Part shown: positions 1 through 8,199 of the stretch, in pieces
Numbering within the stretch: position 1 is the stretch's first letter
Layout: every line of letters begins with the position of its first letter
Notes under the pieces: generated by a model
Seen by the model: only the letters and a program-made list of their open reading frames with translations
What the model was told of the DNA's origin: nothing
Databases searched by the model: none
NCBI RefSeq assembly: GCF_000272045.2
Contig: NZ_AJYZ02000002.1
Coordinates: forward strand, 62,001-126,000
Source of the DNA: Vibrio crassostreae 9ZC13
GTDB taxonomy: Bacteria > Pseudomonadota > Gammaproteobacteria > Enterobacterales > Vibrionaceae
Direction: 5' to 3'
Length of the DNA: 64,000 bases
Made by a program: the position numbers and the translations under genes

Positions 1-492
1 GTACCCATCATTGAGATTGGGCTATTTATTCAAGTTGGTGGCTTCTTAGGATTGTGGCCAACTATTGCGTTGGTTTTGATCACTGCATTTGTGGGTGCAT
101 CGCTGGTTCGTAGCCAAGGCATTCAGACACTTATGTCTGTGCAAGGTCGTTTGCAACAAGGCGAAATGCCAGCACAACAGATTCTTGAAGGCGTGATGCT
201 TGCAGTTGCCGGTGTATTGCTGCTGACTCCGGGTTTTATGACGGACGCACTCGGTATGTTGGTATTATTGCCAGCACCAAGAGCGATGATTGCCAAGAAA
301 ATGATGGAAAAAATGGTGGTGACCAACATGTCTGGTGGTTTCCATGCCGGTGGACAAGCTGGTTTTGGCCAGAGCCCATTTGGACAAGACCCATTCAATC
401 GCGATCCATCTGACCAATCAAAAGACGGCAACACCTTTGAAGGTGAGTTTGAGAAGAAAGACGACGACAACGATCGTAACCGCTTAAACTAA
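1..492 (+). CDS. fxsA: FxsA family membrane protein (5' end outside window)
   Basis: The reading frame is already open at base 1, reading VPIIEIGLFIQVGGFLG before the first in-window TTG at 52, so the true start lies upstream and the entry is partial. FxsA is a small inner-membrane protein of unknown biochemical role; in E. coli, overproduction relieves F-plasmid exclusion of phage T7. The sequence shows the typical two or three hydrophobic helices (an N-terminal one cut by the edge, then residues like IALVLITAFVGASLV, then MLAVAGVLLLTPGFMTDALG) and a hydrophilic Gly/Phe/Asp-rich tail ending in Asp/Asn repeats. It is transcribed toward trmL, with a strong shared terminator between them. Family assignment is confident, function is not. 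Confidence 0.88.
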   Translation, partial: VPIIEIGLFIQVGGFLGLWPTIALVLITAFVGASLVRSQGIQTLMSVQGRLQQGEMPAQQILEGVMLAVAGVLLLTPGFMTDALGMLVLLPAPRAMIAKKMMEKMVVTNMSGGFHAGGQAGFGQSPFGQDPFNRDPSDQSKDGNTFEGEFEKKDDDNDRNRLN

Positions 493-527
493 TTAATTTT
501 TTCTCTCTTTATATAGAGGGAAAACAG

Positions 528-585
528 AAAAGGCTCTTACCTTTATCCTTCGCAAGAAAGTGATAATGGTAAGAGCCTTTTTTAT
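528..585 (+). terminator. Terminator between convergent fxsA and trmL
   Basis: A 14-bp perfect stem (arms 528-541 and 568-581, AAAAGGCTCTTACC and its complement) is followed by a T run to 584. The loop contains a second small hairpin (TTATC with GATAA). The A run on the 5' side makes it usable in both directions. Confidence 0.85.
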
Positions 586-660
586 TGTCTGTCGCTAGCT
601 GTTACTTACTGTTTACTATCGATAACAGATAACAGATAAAAGATAAGCTTGAGTGTTCGG

Positions 661-1140
661 TTATACCGCGCCTTCAAAACCCATTTGTCGCCATGCTTCA
701 AAAGCAATGATTGCCACTGCGTTAGACAGGTTCAGGCTGCGCGCGTCTGGCATCATTGGAATACGAATGCGTTGTTCCATTGGCATGCTTTCAATGAACT
801 CAGCAGGCAGGCCGCGAGTCTCTGGGCCAAACATCAACACATCACCTTGTTGGAATTTTGCATCAACGTGGTGACCTGTCGTTTTAGTGGTGCAGGCAAA
901 GATGCGGAAGTCACCCTCGCGTTCATTCTCAAGATACTCAAGGAAAGCTTCTAGGTTCTTGTGACGCTTAACTCGCGCAAGGTCGTGGTAATCCAATCCA
1001 GCACGACGAACCTTCTTCTCTTCAAAATCAAAGCCAAGCGGTTCAATCAGGTGCAGATTTGCGCCGCAGTTAGCACATAGGCGGATGATGTTACCCGTAT
1101 TGGGTGCAATTTCTGGTTCGTATAGAGCGATATCAAACAT
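661..1140 (-). CDS. trmL: tRNA (cytidine/uridine-34-2'-O)-methyltransferase TrmL
   Basis: SPOUT-class methyltransferase that 2'-O-methylates the wobble nucleotide of tRNA-Leu isoacceptors in the cytoplasm. The 159-residue protein matches E. coli TrmL (157) almost throughout: N-terminal [28 protein letters not shown], the SAM-knot motif [11 protein letters not shown], and [18 protein letters not shown] near the C-terminus. It is complete and compact, as expected of the single-domain TrmL. It lies 77 bp downstream of sodA on the same strand with no clear terminator between, so some read-through transcription from sodA is possible (inference). Confidence 0.95.
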   Translation of the reverse strand: MFDIALYEPEIAPNTGNIIRLCANCGANLHLIEPLGFDFEEKKVRRAGLDYHDLARVKRHKNLEAFLEYLENEREGDFRIFACTTKTTGHHVDAKFQQGDVLMFGPETRGLPAEFIESMPMEQRIRIPMMPDARSLNLSNAVAIIAFEAWRQMGFEGAV

Positions 1141-1217
1141 GTTGGTTCACAAGAGTAATCAAAGATAGCCCGAGTATACGGTGGCAAGCTGAGTGAGTAC
1201 AGTTCACCACCATTCGC

Positions 1218-1835
1218 TTACGCTTTATTCGCGAGTGCTTGTGCGTAGTTTTCAGCAACCGCCTTCCAATTCACCACATTCCACCATGCGTTGATGTAAT
1301 CAGGACGACGGTTTTGGTAGCTGATGTAGTAGGCGTGTTCCCAAACATCGAGCGCAAGAATCGGTTCGCCATCACTGACAACGGTATCCATCCACGGATT
1401 ATCTTGGTTCGAGGTTGAGATGATCTTCAGTTGCCCTTGCTCTACCACTAGCCAAGCAAAGCCGGAGCCAAAGGTATTGATCGCCGCTTGGGCGAACTGA
1501 TCTTGGAATGTCTCGAAATCACCGAAGGTACTCTTGATAGCCTCACCAAGCTCGCCCGTAGGTTCACCACCGCCGTCTCGCGACATGCAGTTCCAGTACA
1601 AGATGTGATTGTAGTAGCCACCGCCATTGTTACGAACAGCCGGGCTGTGCTGAGAGATGTTGGCGAAGATCTCGGTCAGAGATTGCTGTTCTAGCTCGCT
1701 GCCAGACACCGTCGCAACAAACTTATCGTAGTAGGTTCTATGGTGCTTGCTGTAATGCACTTCCATTGTCTTAGCGTCAATGTAAGGCTCTAGGGCATCG
1801 TAAGCGTAGGGTAAAGCAGGGAAAGTGTGCGACAT
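1218..1835 (-). CDS. sodA: Manganese superoxide dismutase SodA
   Basis: Cytoplasmic enzyme that dismutates superoxide to oxygen and hydrogen peroxide. The 205-residue protein has the Fe/Mn-SOD two-domain layout: N-terminal hairpin with the first two metal ligands (the His of EVHYSKHH and the His of NGGGYYNHILYW), then the C-terminal domain with GSGFAWLVV and the ligand motif DVWEHAYYISYQNRRPDY. Assignment to the Mn type rests on the NQDNPWM segment (Asp-preceding Gln in the C-terminal half) and on the Fur box upstream, since Fur represses sodA in enterics. ATG at 1835 is preceded by AAGGAGG. The promoter region is unusual: a perfect inverted repeat runs from the -10 to the start codon. Confidence 0.93.
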   Translation of the reverse strand: MSHTFPALPYAYDALEPYIDAKTMEVHYSKHHRTYYDKFVATVSGSELEQQSLTEIFANISQHSPAVRNNGGGYYNHILYWNCMSRDGGGEPTGELGEAIKSTFGDFETFQDQFAQAAINTFGSGFAWLVVEQGQLKIISTSNQDNPWMDTVVSDGEPILALDVWEHAYYISYQNRRPDYINAWWNVVNWKAVAENYAQALANKA

Positions 1836-1867
1836 GGTAAATCCTCCTTAATTAGAGGATTTACCAT
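1834..1867. repeat. Perfect inverted repeat over sodA -10, leader and start codon
   Basis: Arms 1834-1846 (ATGGTAAATCCTC) and 1855-1867 (GAGGATTTACCAT) are exact complements, 13 bp each, around an 8-bp centre. On the sodA strand the second arm contains most of the Shine-Dalgarno (GAGGA) and the AU of the start codon; the first overlaps the predicted -10. It could be a DNA operator or, if transcription starts further upstream, an RNA hairpin hiding the ribosome site. Confidence 0.7.
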
Positions 1868-1891
1868 AATGGTAATGACAATCATTATCAA
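1863..1891 (-). promoter_or_regulatory. Predicted sodA promoter
   Basis: On the minus strand TTGATA (1886-1891), 17-bp spacer, TATGGT (1863-1868). The -35 matches 5 of 6 and the -10 4 of 6 consensus bases. The leader would be only about 20 nt long. Confidence 0.55.
1871..1889. promoter_or_regulatory. Fur box upstream of sodA
   Basis: GGTAATGACAATCATTATC matches 17 of 19 bases of the Fur consensus (GATAATGATAATCATTATC) and overlaps the predicted -35 and spacer, so iron-loaded Fur would block the promoter. Confidence 0.8.
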
Positions 1892-1911
1892 CTGCGATCT
1901 TTGTGGGGGTA

Positions 1912-3291
1912 TTACACCGGTAAGATAGGCAGGGTGATTTCGAGTTGTAATCCACCGAGCTGGCTGCGGGTTGCGGTGATGGTTCCGCTGTGTTGGCGAA
2001 TCGCACTTTCAGTAATGGTTAATCCAAGCCCTGTGCCGCCAGAGTTTCTGTCACGCGCTGTTGAGACACGGTAAAAAGGTCTGAAGATAGAATCGAGTTC
2101 ATCCTCTGGAACACCATCACCATTATCATTGACGCAAATTGTTAGCTGATCTTGAACCACATGGAACTGTACATCCACTTGGTCTTTACCGTAGTAGATG
2201 GCATTGCGTGTAATGTTGTCTAGCGCACTCATCAGCAGTTTAGGGTTCCCCGAAATAGAGCGTTCTGGGATCTCCGAGAACGTCAGTTGTTTGCCCATCT
2301 GTTCGGCTTCAAACTCTGCGTCTTTTAAGATCTCTTCCCATAGGCTCGAGATAGGCTGAACCTCACGAGTAATATGGCTGTCGACCTGCATACGAGATAG
2401 CGTCAGCAGCTCACTGATCATCTGTTCCAAACGCTGTGCTTCGGTATCAATGCGTTCTAACTCTTGGCTCTCGCCTTGTTTACGAATCGCCAGTGCATTG
2501 GCCATGCGAAGACGTGTCAGTGGCGAGCGGAGCTCGTGTGAGATATCAGAGAGCAGGCGTTGTTGCCCCGAAATCATCTGGTTTACCGCTTCTACCATCT
2601 GGTTAAAGCTTTCACCAGCTTGTCTGAACTCTGAAGTACCTTTTTCGAGTGTTGGATCGACCTCGAATTGACCTTTCGCCACGCGTTGTGCCGCGCGTTC
2701 TAGCCTGCGAGCGGGTTGACTCAGTGCCCAAGCTAGCCAAAGCAATAGCGGGGTACTCGCCAGCATAACCGCAAGCAGTAACTGCAGAGGTCTATCAAAC
2801 AGGCGTAACAAGAACGGAGGTGGTTGAGTCCACTTTATTCCGGCGTACATCAACAACTCTTCACCCGCGAGTTTGATGGGTACTGGACCTGCCACCATGT
2901 AGTGTCCGTACAGTTTTTGTTTCGGCACTTCAGGGTTATCTATCGAGGTAACAAAGTTGCGAATCGCTTTAAGTTTGTAGTCTGAATGCCTTTTCGAGGT
3001 AAGGACTGCGCCCTCAAGATCGGTCAGATAGATGCGAGCGCGAGAATCCTTGCGGCTGCGTGGTGCCTCAAGTTGGAAGACAATCTTGCCCAGATTTGGT
3101 TCTTTGGCGTAGCGTTTCTCTGTGATTTTAGCGATACGCTCGAGTTTATCGAGGTGATCTGCAGGCACATCGCGCGCGACTCGAGGGTCTAAATGGGGAA
3201 GTGACAGCACCGACAAAAGCACCAGTAACATGGTGAACCAAAAGATAGCAAAGATACGTCCATATAAGCTGGTGATTTTAGGTATACGCAT
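1912..3291 (-). CDS. cpxA: Sensor histidine kinase CpxA
   Basis: Inner-membrane kinase/phosphatase of the Cpx envelope-stress pathway; it phosphorylates CpxR when periplasmic or inner-membrane protein folding is disturbed. The 459-residue protein has TM1 at about 13-31, a periplasmic sensor domain to about 168, TM2 at about 169-191, a HAMP linker, the H box SDISHELRSPLTR with phospho-accepting His252, the N box DNITRNAIYYG (Asn363), and the ATP-lid motifs DNGDGV (389-394) and GGTGLGL (418-424). Its ATG shares one base with the cpxR stop codon (TAATG), so the two are translationally coupled in one operon. Orthology to CpxA is strong because of the adjoining cpxR and cpxP. Confidence 0.94.
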   Translation of the reverse strand: MRIPKITSLYGRIFAIFWFTMLLVLLSVLSLPHLDPRVARDVPADHLDKLERIAKITEKRYAKEPNLGKIVFQLEAPRSRKDSRARIYLTDLEGAVLTSKRHSDYKLKAIRNFVTSIDNPEVPKQKLYGHYMVAGPVPIKLAGEELLMYAGIKWTQPPPFLLRLFDRPLQLLLAVMLASTPLLLWLAWALSQPARRLERAAQRVAKGQFEVDPTLEKGTSEFRQAGESFNQMVEAVNQMISGQQRLLSDISHELRSPLTRLRMANALAIRKQGESQELERIDTEAQRLEQMISELLTLSRMQVDSHITREVQPISSLWEEILKDAEFEAEQMGKQLTFSEIPERSISGNPKLLMSALDNITRNAIYYGKDQVDVQFHVVQDQLTICVNDNGDGVPEDELDSIFRPFYRVSTARDRNSGGTGLGLTITESAIRQHSGTITATRSQLGGLQLEITLPILPV

Positions 3292-3980
3292 TAATCTTCC
3301 TCTACCAATAAGTAGCCACGGCCTCGTAAGGTTTTGATGCGTGATTTACCGTCAGTGCGCTCAGGAATTTTCTTACGCAGGTTGGAGATGTGCATGTCTA
3401 TCGCACGGTCAAACGCTGCGAGCCTTTTACCTAATACATCTAGGCTCAATGCTTCTTTGGTGATCACTTGCCCTGGGTTTTGGATAAGGTGACTCAGTAG
3501 AGCGAACTCGGTGGTGGTGAGATCGATGAGCTCACCATTGCAGTAGGCTTCTTGTTTACCCGGGAAAACTTCGATGTCTTGATATTGAACTCTATCACTG
3601 GCCGCTTTAGGCGCGGTGGCGGTTTGAGTTCGACGCAAGATAGCTCTAATACGCGCTAACAATTCTCGGTCACTGAAAGGTTTAGGCAGGTAATCGTCCG
3701 CGCCAAGCTCAAGACCAATCACACGGTCGATCTCTTCGCCTTTTGCGGTCAGCATCAGCACTGGTGTTTCCCAATTTTCTCTCAGTTTCTTTAGTGTTTC
3801 CATGCCATTAAGACGCGGCATCATCACATCCAAAAGAATCAGGTCAATCTCATCATTGATAGCTTCCAGCCCTGCATAGCCATCATTGGCTTCGGAAACA
3901 GTGAAGCCCTCAAAGCTCAGAATGTCTTTGAGTAAGCTGGTTAACTCGGTGTCGTCATCAATAAGAAGAATGTTCGCCAT
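3291..3980 (-). CDS. cpxR: Response regulator CpxR
   Basis: OmpR/PhoB-type transcription factor activated by CpxA. The 229-residue protein has a receiver domain (about 1-120) with the acidic pair in LIDDD, phospho-acceptor Asp51 in LILLDVMMPRLNGM, the Thr of MLTAKGE and the Lys of DDYLPKPF, then a winged-helix DNA-binding domain (about 132-229) with LTTTEFALLSHLIQNPGQVITKEAL and the recognition region DRAIDMHISNLRKKI. It is the first gene of cpxRA and diverges from cpxP over a 187-bp region holding a perfect CpxR box, implying positive autoregulation. Confidence 0.95.
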   Translation of the reverse strand: MANILLIDDDTELTSLLKDILSFEGFTVSEANDGYAGLEAINDEIDLILLDVMMPRLNGMETLKKLRENWETPVLMLTAKGEEIDRVIGLELGADDYLPKPFSDRELLARIRAILRRTQTATAPKAASDRVQYQDIEVFPGKQEAYCNGELIDLTTTEFALLSHLIQNPGQVITKEALSLDVLGKRLAAFDRAIDMHISNLRKKIPERTDGKSRIKTLRGRGYLLVEED

Positions 3981-4051
3981 TGGGAAGCCTTAATCGGTTA
4001 TCTACTATTTACAGGTTAATAATACTGCTAATTATTCGTCAACTTTCACTC

Positions 4052-4066
4052 TTTACGATTCTTTAC
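4052..4066 (-). promoter_or_regulatory. CpxR box between cpxR and cpxP
   Basis: Plus-strand TTTACGATTCTTTAC is, on the minus strand, GTAAA-N5-GTAAA, an exact match to the CpxR-P recognition motif. It lies 72 bp upstream of cpxR and 102 bp upstream of cpxP. A further TTTAC half-site lies just beyond it at 4082-4086. Confidence 0.8.
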
Positions 4067-4167
4067 GCTTTCTAAACGTCACTTTACGAGGGAAAGACTA
4101 ATCTATATCTAAGCGCTGAGAAACAGACGCAACACATGACTTATTATACCGAATTGAGGCAACAATT

Positions 4168-4677
4168 ATGAAAATGACTAAGAAACTTGTACTAGCAGCT
4201 GCGGCACTTCCACTTATTTTTGGTACAGCAAGCGCGTATGCTTACGGTGGTGGTGATAAAGGTGACCACAAAGGTATGCACGACAAGTGTGGCGGTTTCG
4301 ATAAAAAAGTAATGCGCCAACTAGACCTAACCGACGCTCAAAAAGAACAGTTAAAAGAGATGCGTGAAGCAGACCGTGCTGAGATGAAAGCAAAGCGCGG
4401 TGCAAACAAAACGGCAAAAATGGCGCAAATGAAAGCGCATCACGAAAAGGTTCAAGCATTGGTACTTGCTGACAACTTTGACGAAGCAGCAGCAAACGAC
4501 CTAGCAAGCCAAATGGTTGAGAAGCAAACTGAGCGTCGCGTAGCAATGCTTAAGAAGCAACACCAAATGATGAGCGTACTAACGGCTGAGCAAAAGACTC
4601 AACTGAAAGAAATCCAACAAGAGCGCATGACTAAGTGTGCTGACAAAATGGGAAAACGCATGAACAAAGACAAGTAA
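4168..4677 (+). CDS. cpxP: Periplasmic CpxP-like stress adaptor (LTXXQ family)
   Basis: Small periplasmic protein that in enterics binds and inhibits CpxA and delivers misfolded proteins to DegP. The 169-residue protein begins with a signal peptide (MKMTKKLVLAAAALPLIFG, probable cleavage after ASA or YAY) followed by a highly charged, helix-rich domain with two LTxxQ motifs: LDLTDAQKEQLKEM and LTAEQKTQLKEI, the hallmark of the CpxP/Spy fold. The mature region is rich in Lys, Met and Gln. It is transcribed away from cpxRA from a region with a CpxR box, which favours CpxP over a Spy homologue. A short terminator follows at 4722-4746. Confidence 0.88.
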   Translation: MKMTKKLVLAAAALPLIFGTASAYAYGGGDKGDHKGMHDKCGGFDKKVMRQLDLTDAQKEQLKEMREADRAEMKAKRGANKTAKMAQMKAHHEKVQALVLADNFDEAAANDLASQMVEKQTERRVAMLKKQHQMMSVLTAEQKTQLKEIQQERMTKCADKMGKRMNKDK

Positions 4678-4721
4678 TTCATTGCTTGAAAAATCAGCGT
4701 TGAATGAAAGTGTTTAGAAAG

Positions 4722-4746
4722 AAGCGGCCGAGTGTCGCTTTTTTTG
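4722..4746 (+). terminator. Terminator after cpxP
   Basis: Seven-pair stem AAGCGGC (4722-4728) with GTCGCTT (4734-4740), one G-U pair, followed by a run of T. Confidence 0.7.
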
Positions 4747-4841
4747 ATCCTTAAAAATGAATGTTTTACATCATGGCTGTCATATTCAATTGGTGGTTTG
4801 CAGGTTATACTTTGTGCTATCAGTCACTTTATAGCCAAGTT

Positions 4842-5750
4842 ATGAAACAAGAATACGCACGTTTAGTTACGCTCGCCGCTTGGGCAGCCACCACCATCGC
4901 CACTATTTTATTGATAGTGAAAGTCGCAGCTTGGTGGGTGACAGGTTCCGTGAGTCTGTTGGCTTCCGTCGTGGATTCAATGCTGGATATCGCGGCCTCT
5001 GTCGTTAACCTTATCGTGGTTCGTTACTCTCTGCAGCCTGCCGACAAAGAGCACACCTTTGGTCATGGTAAGGCTGAATCTCTCGCTGCATTAGCGCAGG
5101 CAATGTTTATTTCAGGCTCTGCATGTTTCCTTATTCTCAATGGTATTGAGCGCTTCTTCCGACCTCATGAACTGAACTCTCCAGAAATTGGTATCTACGT
5201 CAGCCTGTTCGCGATAGTGATGACCTTTGGTCTGGTTCGCTTCCAAAAACATGTGGTCAACAAAACGGGTAGCCAAGCTATTGCAGCCGATTCATTGCAC
5301 TATCAATCAGACCTTTATATGAACGCCGCGATTATGCTGGCACTGGCATTGAGTTGGTTTGGGCTTGGCCAAGCGGACTCTGTATTTGCGGTGGGTATAG
5401 GTATCTACATTCTGTACAGCGCTTATCAAATGGCGATGGAAGCGGTTCAGTCTCTGCTTGATCATAAGCTGCCAGATGATGAGCTGAAACAGATTAAAGA
5501 GACATCATTGAGCGTGGAAGGCGTGTTGGGTGTGCATCAATTACGAACGCGTCGCTCGGGGCCAATACGCTTCATCCAACTGCATCTAGAATTGGAAGAT
5601 AATATCCCACTTATTGAAGCGCATCGCATTTCTGACGAAGTAGAGGCTAAGCTTATCTCCGTGTTCCCTGATGCTGATGTATTAATTCACCAAGACCCGT
5701 ATTCGGTCGTATTTGGACCAGAGAAGCAGCAGAAATTCCACTCGTGGTAA
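4842..5750 (+). CDS. fieF: Zinc/iron efflux transporter FieF (CDF family)
   Basis: Cation diffusion facilitator that exports Zn(II) and Fe(II) from the cytoplasm in exchange for protons. From ATG 4842 the protein has 302 residues (E. coli FieF 300) and begins [18 protein letters not shown] like the family; upstream in-frame starts would add 27 residues with no counterpart. The transport-site ligands fall at the same numbers as in E. coli: Asp45 and Asp49 (VVDSMLD), His153 and Asp157 (SLHYQSD). The signature [20 protein letters not shown] is present, followed by six membrane helices overall and a soluble C-terminal dimer domain from about 210. The cpxP-fieF-pfkA order matches enteric genomes. 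Confidence 0.94.
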   Translation: MKQEYARLVTLAAWAATTIATILLIVKVAAWWVTGSVSLLASVVDSMLDIAASVVNLIVVRYSLQPADKEHTFGHGKAESLAALAQAMFISGSACFLILNGIERFFRPHELNSPEIGIYVSLFAIVMTFGLVRFQKHVVNKTGSQAIAADSLHYQSDLYMNAAIMLALALSWFGLGQADSVFAVGIGIYILYSAYQMAMEAVQSLLDHKLPDDELKQIKETSLSVEGVLGVHQLRTRRSGPIRFIQLHLELEDNIPLIEAHRISDEVEAKLISVFPDADVLIHQDPYSVVFGPEKQQKFHSW

Positions 5751-6067
5751 TGCGTGCTAAAAATCAGCGGGCAAATGGTAAGTGAGTGGCTTTTGAACTA
5801 AAGTGAGTAAAAATTATTAACTGTTAGGTGATTCAAAAACCACCTTAGTAACAATTAATGTTGATTCTGATGTGAATCAACAAAGTTATTGAGTAAAACT
5901 GTAATACTCTTACAGAAGTAGAAATGTTACATAATTTTACGCGATTTGAGTGCTATTCCTGTTGAGGAAATGTAACATAACGCACAAATATAGATTTAAA
6001 ATCTTGTTGATATACAATCAGCAAGAACAAGAATTGAATAATAGATTCCCAAAAATCGAGGGTGAGC
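5751..6067 (+). other. Intergenic region between fieF and pfkA
   Basis: A 317-bp AT-rich gap. It holds an inverted repeat at 5861-5880 and the pfkA ribosome site (GAGGGTGA, about 6058-6065). I see no clear fieF terminator and no convincing -35/-10 pair. Confidence 0.6.
5861..5880. repeat. Inverted repeat upstream of pfkA
   Basis: TTGATTC-TGATGT-GAATCAA: perfect 7-bp arms around 6 bp, with no following T run. It has TGAATC-like half-sites reminiscent of Cra/FruR but the central spacing does not fit the Cra consensus. A possible operator. Confidence 0.45.
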
Positions 6068-7030
6068 ATGATTAAGAAGATCGGTGTTTTGACCAGTGGT
6101 GGTGACGCTCCAGGTATGAACGCAGCAGTTCGCGGCGTTGTTCGTACTGCGTTATCAGTTGGCATTGAAGTTTACGGTATTTACGATGGCTACCAAGGCC
6201 TTGTTGAAGACCGTATCGAAAAGCTTGACCGTTCAAGCGTATCTGACGTGATCAACCGTGGTGGTACTTTCTTAGGTTCTGCACGTTTCCCTGAATTTAA
6301 AGACGTTGCTGTTCGTGAGAAAGGCATTGAGAACCTTAAGAAGCACGGTATCGAAGCACTTGTTGTTATCGGTGGTGACGGTTCTTACATGGGTGCTAAG
6401 AAGCTGACTGAAATGGGTTACCCATGTATTGGTCTTCCAGGCACAATCGATAACGATATCGCGGGTACTGACTACACAATCGGTTACCTAACAGCGCTTA
6501 ACACTGTTATTGATTCAATTGACCGTCTACGTGACACGTCTTCTTCTCACCAACGTATTTCTATTGTTGAAATCATGGGCCGTCACTGTGGTGACCTTAC
6601 GCTTATGTCAGCAATCGCGGGTGGTTGTGAGTACATCATTACTCCAGAGACTGGCCTAGATAAAGAACAGCTTATCAGCAACATCCAAGATGGTATTGCG
6701 AAAGGTAAGAAGCACGCAATCATCGCTCTAACTGAGCTAATGATGGATGCTAACGAACTGGCTAAAGAGATCGAATCTTCAACAGGTCGTGAAACTCGTG
6801 CAACGGTTCTTGGTCACATCCAACGTGGTGGTCGTCCTACTGCATTTGACCGTGTATTGGCTTCTCGTATGGGTAACTACGCTGTTCACCTTCTTCAAGA
6901 AGGTCACGGTGGTCGTTGTGTTGGTATCGAGAAAGAAGAACTTGTTCACCACGACATCATCGACTGTATCGAGAACATGCAGAACCCAGACCGTTCTGAG
7001 CTGTTCCGCGTTGCAGAAGAGTTGTTCTAA
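6068..7030 (+). CDS. pfkA: 6-phosphofructokinase PfkA
   Basis: ATP-dependent phosphorylation of fructose-6-phosphate to fructose-1,6-bisphosphate, the committed step of glycolysis; cytoplasmic homotetramer. The start is placed at ATG 6068, giving 320 residues exactly as in E. coli, rather than the GTG at 6062, because the Shine-Dalgarno GAGG sits 5-9 bases ahead of the ATG. Visible motifs: nucleotide loop [25 protein letters not shown], catalytic [26 protein letters not shown] and the effector/substrate-site [10 protein letters not shown]. It converges on tpiA, with separate terminators for each gene. Confidence 0.97.
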   Translation: MIKKIGVLTSGGDAPGMNAAVRGVVRTALSVGIEVYGIYDGYQGLVEDRIEKLDRSSVSDVINRGGTFLGSARFPEFKDVAVREKGIENLKKHGIEALVVIGGDGSYMGAKKLTEMGYPCIGLPGTIDNDIAGTDYTIGYLTALNTVIDSIDRLRDTSSSHQRISIVEIMGRHCGDLTLMSAIAGGCEYIITPETGLDKEQLISNIQDGIAKGKKHAIIALTELMMDANELAKEIESSTGRETRATVLGHIQRGGRPTAFDRVLASRMGNYAVHLLQEGHGGRCVGIEKEELVHHDIIDCIENMQNPDRSELFRVAEELF

Positions 7031-7060
7031 GACACGCTTAGCGTTAGCTTAAAGAATTTA

Positions 7061-7089
7061 AAAACCGCTGATTATTCAGCGGTTTTTTT
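7061..7089 (+). terminator. Terminator after pfkA
   Basis: Perfect 11-bp stem AAAACCGCTGA (7061-7071) with TCAGCGGTTTT (7076-7086) and a T run to 7089. Confidence 0.92.
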
Positions 7090-7123
7090 GTGCCTGCCGT
7101 TTGGGTTTCAGAAACGACAGGTA

Positions 7124-7152
7124 ATAAAAAAGGCCAACCTAAGTTGACCTTT
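7124..7152 (-). terminator. Terminator after tpiA
   Basis: On the minus strand AAAGGTCAAC (7143-7152) pairs with GTTGGCCTTT (7129-7138) with one wobble pair, then a T run. The central 22 bp are identical to a hairpin at 62731-62752. Confidence 0.88.
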
Positions 7153-7179
7153 CATCTAATCTAAACGGTGAGGTTTAAA

Positions 7180-7950
7180 TTAAGCTTTTGCTTCAGCTGC
7201 TGCTTTAGCGATAGCTGCGAAGCTTTTCGCGTCTAGAGCTGCGCCGCCAACTAGAGCACCGTCGATGTCTGGTTGTGCGAAGTAAGCTGCTGCGTTTTCT
7301 GGCTTAACAGAACCGCCGTATTGGATAACAACTTTCTTAGCAACTTCTTCAGATTTCTCTGCGATGTGTGCACGGATTTGAGCGTGGATGCGTTGTGCAT
7401 CTTCAGCTGTAGCTGCTTTACCAGTACCGATAGCCCAGATTGGTTCGTAAGCGATGATAGCGCCTTCAAGAGCTTCAACACCTTGAGTGTTGATAACAGC
7501 GTCAAGTTGACGAGCACATACTGCAACAGTTTCGCCTGCTTCGTTTTGTGCTTCAGATTCACCGATACAAAGAACTGGAGTTAGGCCGTTCTCTTTTAGG
7601 AATGCGAATTTCTTAGCTACGAACTCATCTGATTCGTTGTGGTATTCACGACGCTCAGAGTGACCGATGATGATGTGAGATGCGCCGAACTCTTTAAGCA
7701 TTGCTGGAGACATGTCGCCAGTGAATGCACCGCTGTTGTTTAGGTCAGAGTTTTGAGCACCTAGGATGATCGCGCTGCCCGCTTCAGTAAGCGTACGCTC
7801 TGCTAGATCAACGAAAAGTGCTGGTGGAGCAACTGCTACGTCTACGCCTGTTACGCCTTCAAGTTCAGCGTTAAGACCGTTTAGTAGATCAACAACCATT
7901 TCTTTGCTGCCGTTTAGTTTCCAGTTACCCATAACTACAGGATGACGCAT
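7180..7950 (-). CDS. tpiA: Triosephosphate isomerase
   Basis: Interconverts dihydroxyacetone phosphate and glyceraldehyde-3-phosphate in glycolysis and gluconeogenesis; dimeric TIM barrel in the cytoplasm. The 256-residue protein starts [14 protein letters not shown] with the catalytic Lys of NWKLNG, has the electrophilic His in IIIGHSERR, the catalytic base Glu in [14 protein letters not shown] (with mobile loop 6) and phosphate-binding [12 protein letters not shown] and GALVGGAAL. The Ala-rich C-terminus is a common feature of Vibrio versions. The upstream region carries a notable palindrome at 8037-8054. Confidence 0.97.
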   Translation of the reverse strand: MRHPVVMGNWKLNGSKEMVVDLLNGLNAELEGVTGVDVAVAPPALFVDLAERTLTEAGSAIILGAQNSDLNNSGAFTGDMSPAMLKEFGASHIIIGHSERREYHNESDEFVAKKFAFLKENGLTPVLCIGESEAQNEAGETVAVCARQLDAVINTQGVEALEGAIIAYEPIWAIGTGKAATAEDAQRIHAQIRAHIAEKSEEVAKKVVIQYGGSVKPENAAAYFAQPDIDGALVGGAALDAKSFAAIAKAAAEAKA

Positions 7951-8036
7951 AGGAATATCTCCAAAGTATTTAAATAAATCGAATGTAAAAAAGTAAACTT
8001 TATTACGAAATAATATAACAGATTAATATCAACAGA

Positions 8037-8054
8037 TCATGACTGTGGTCATGA
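8037..8054. repeat. Inverted repeat between tpiA and the tautomerase-family gene
   Basis: TCATGAC-TGTG-GTCATGA: perfect 7-bp arms around 4 bp, 87 bp upstream of the tpiA start and 146 bp upstream of the gene at 8200. No T run follows, so an operator is more likely than a terminator. Confidence 0.45.
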
Positions 8055-8199
8055 CTTTCTTGGATCTTACTCAATGGTCAGAGTAGATTTTGAGCATATA
8101 TCAGTGATCCGGCAGACAGAATAATAGCTAACTTCTCGGATTTTTCATCGTTAGTTGTTATTAAGGGACAAACGATTGCGTTAACAACAGGAAGTAACA

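Noticed and set aside
123-470. Long open frame on the strand opposite fxsA
   Set aside because: It is antisense to a conserved gene and has no recognisable protein features. Many similar opposite-frame openings (for example inside glpX, hslU, malic enzyme, metL and pilQ) were dropped for the same reason.
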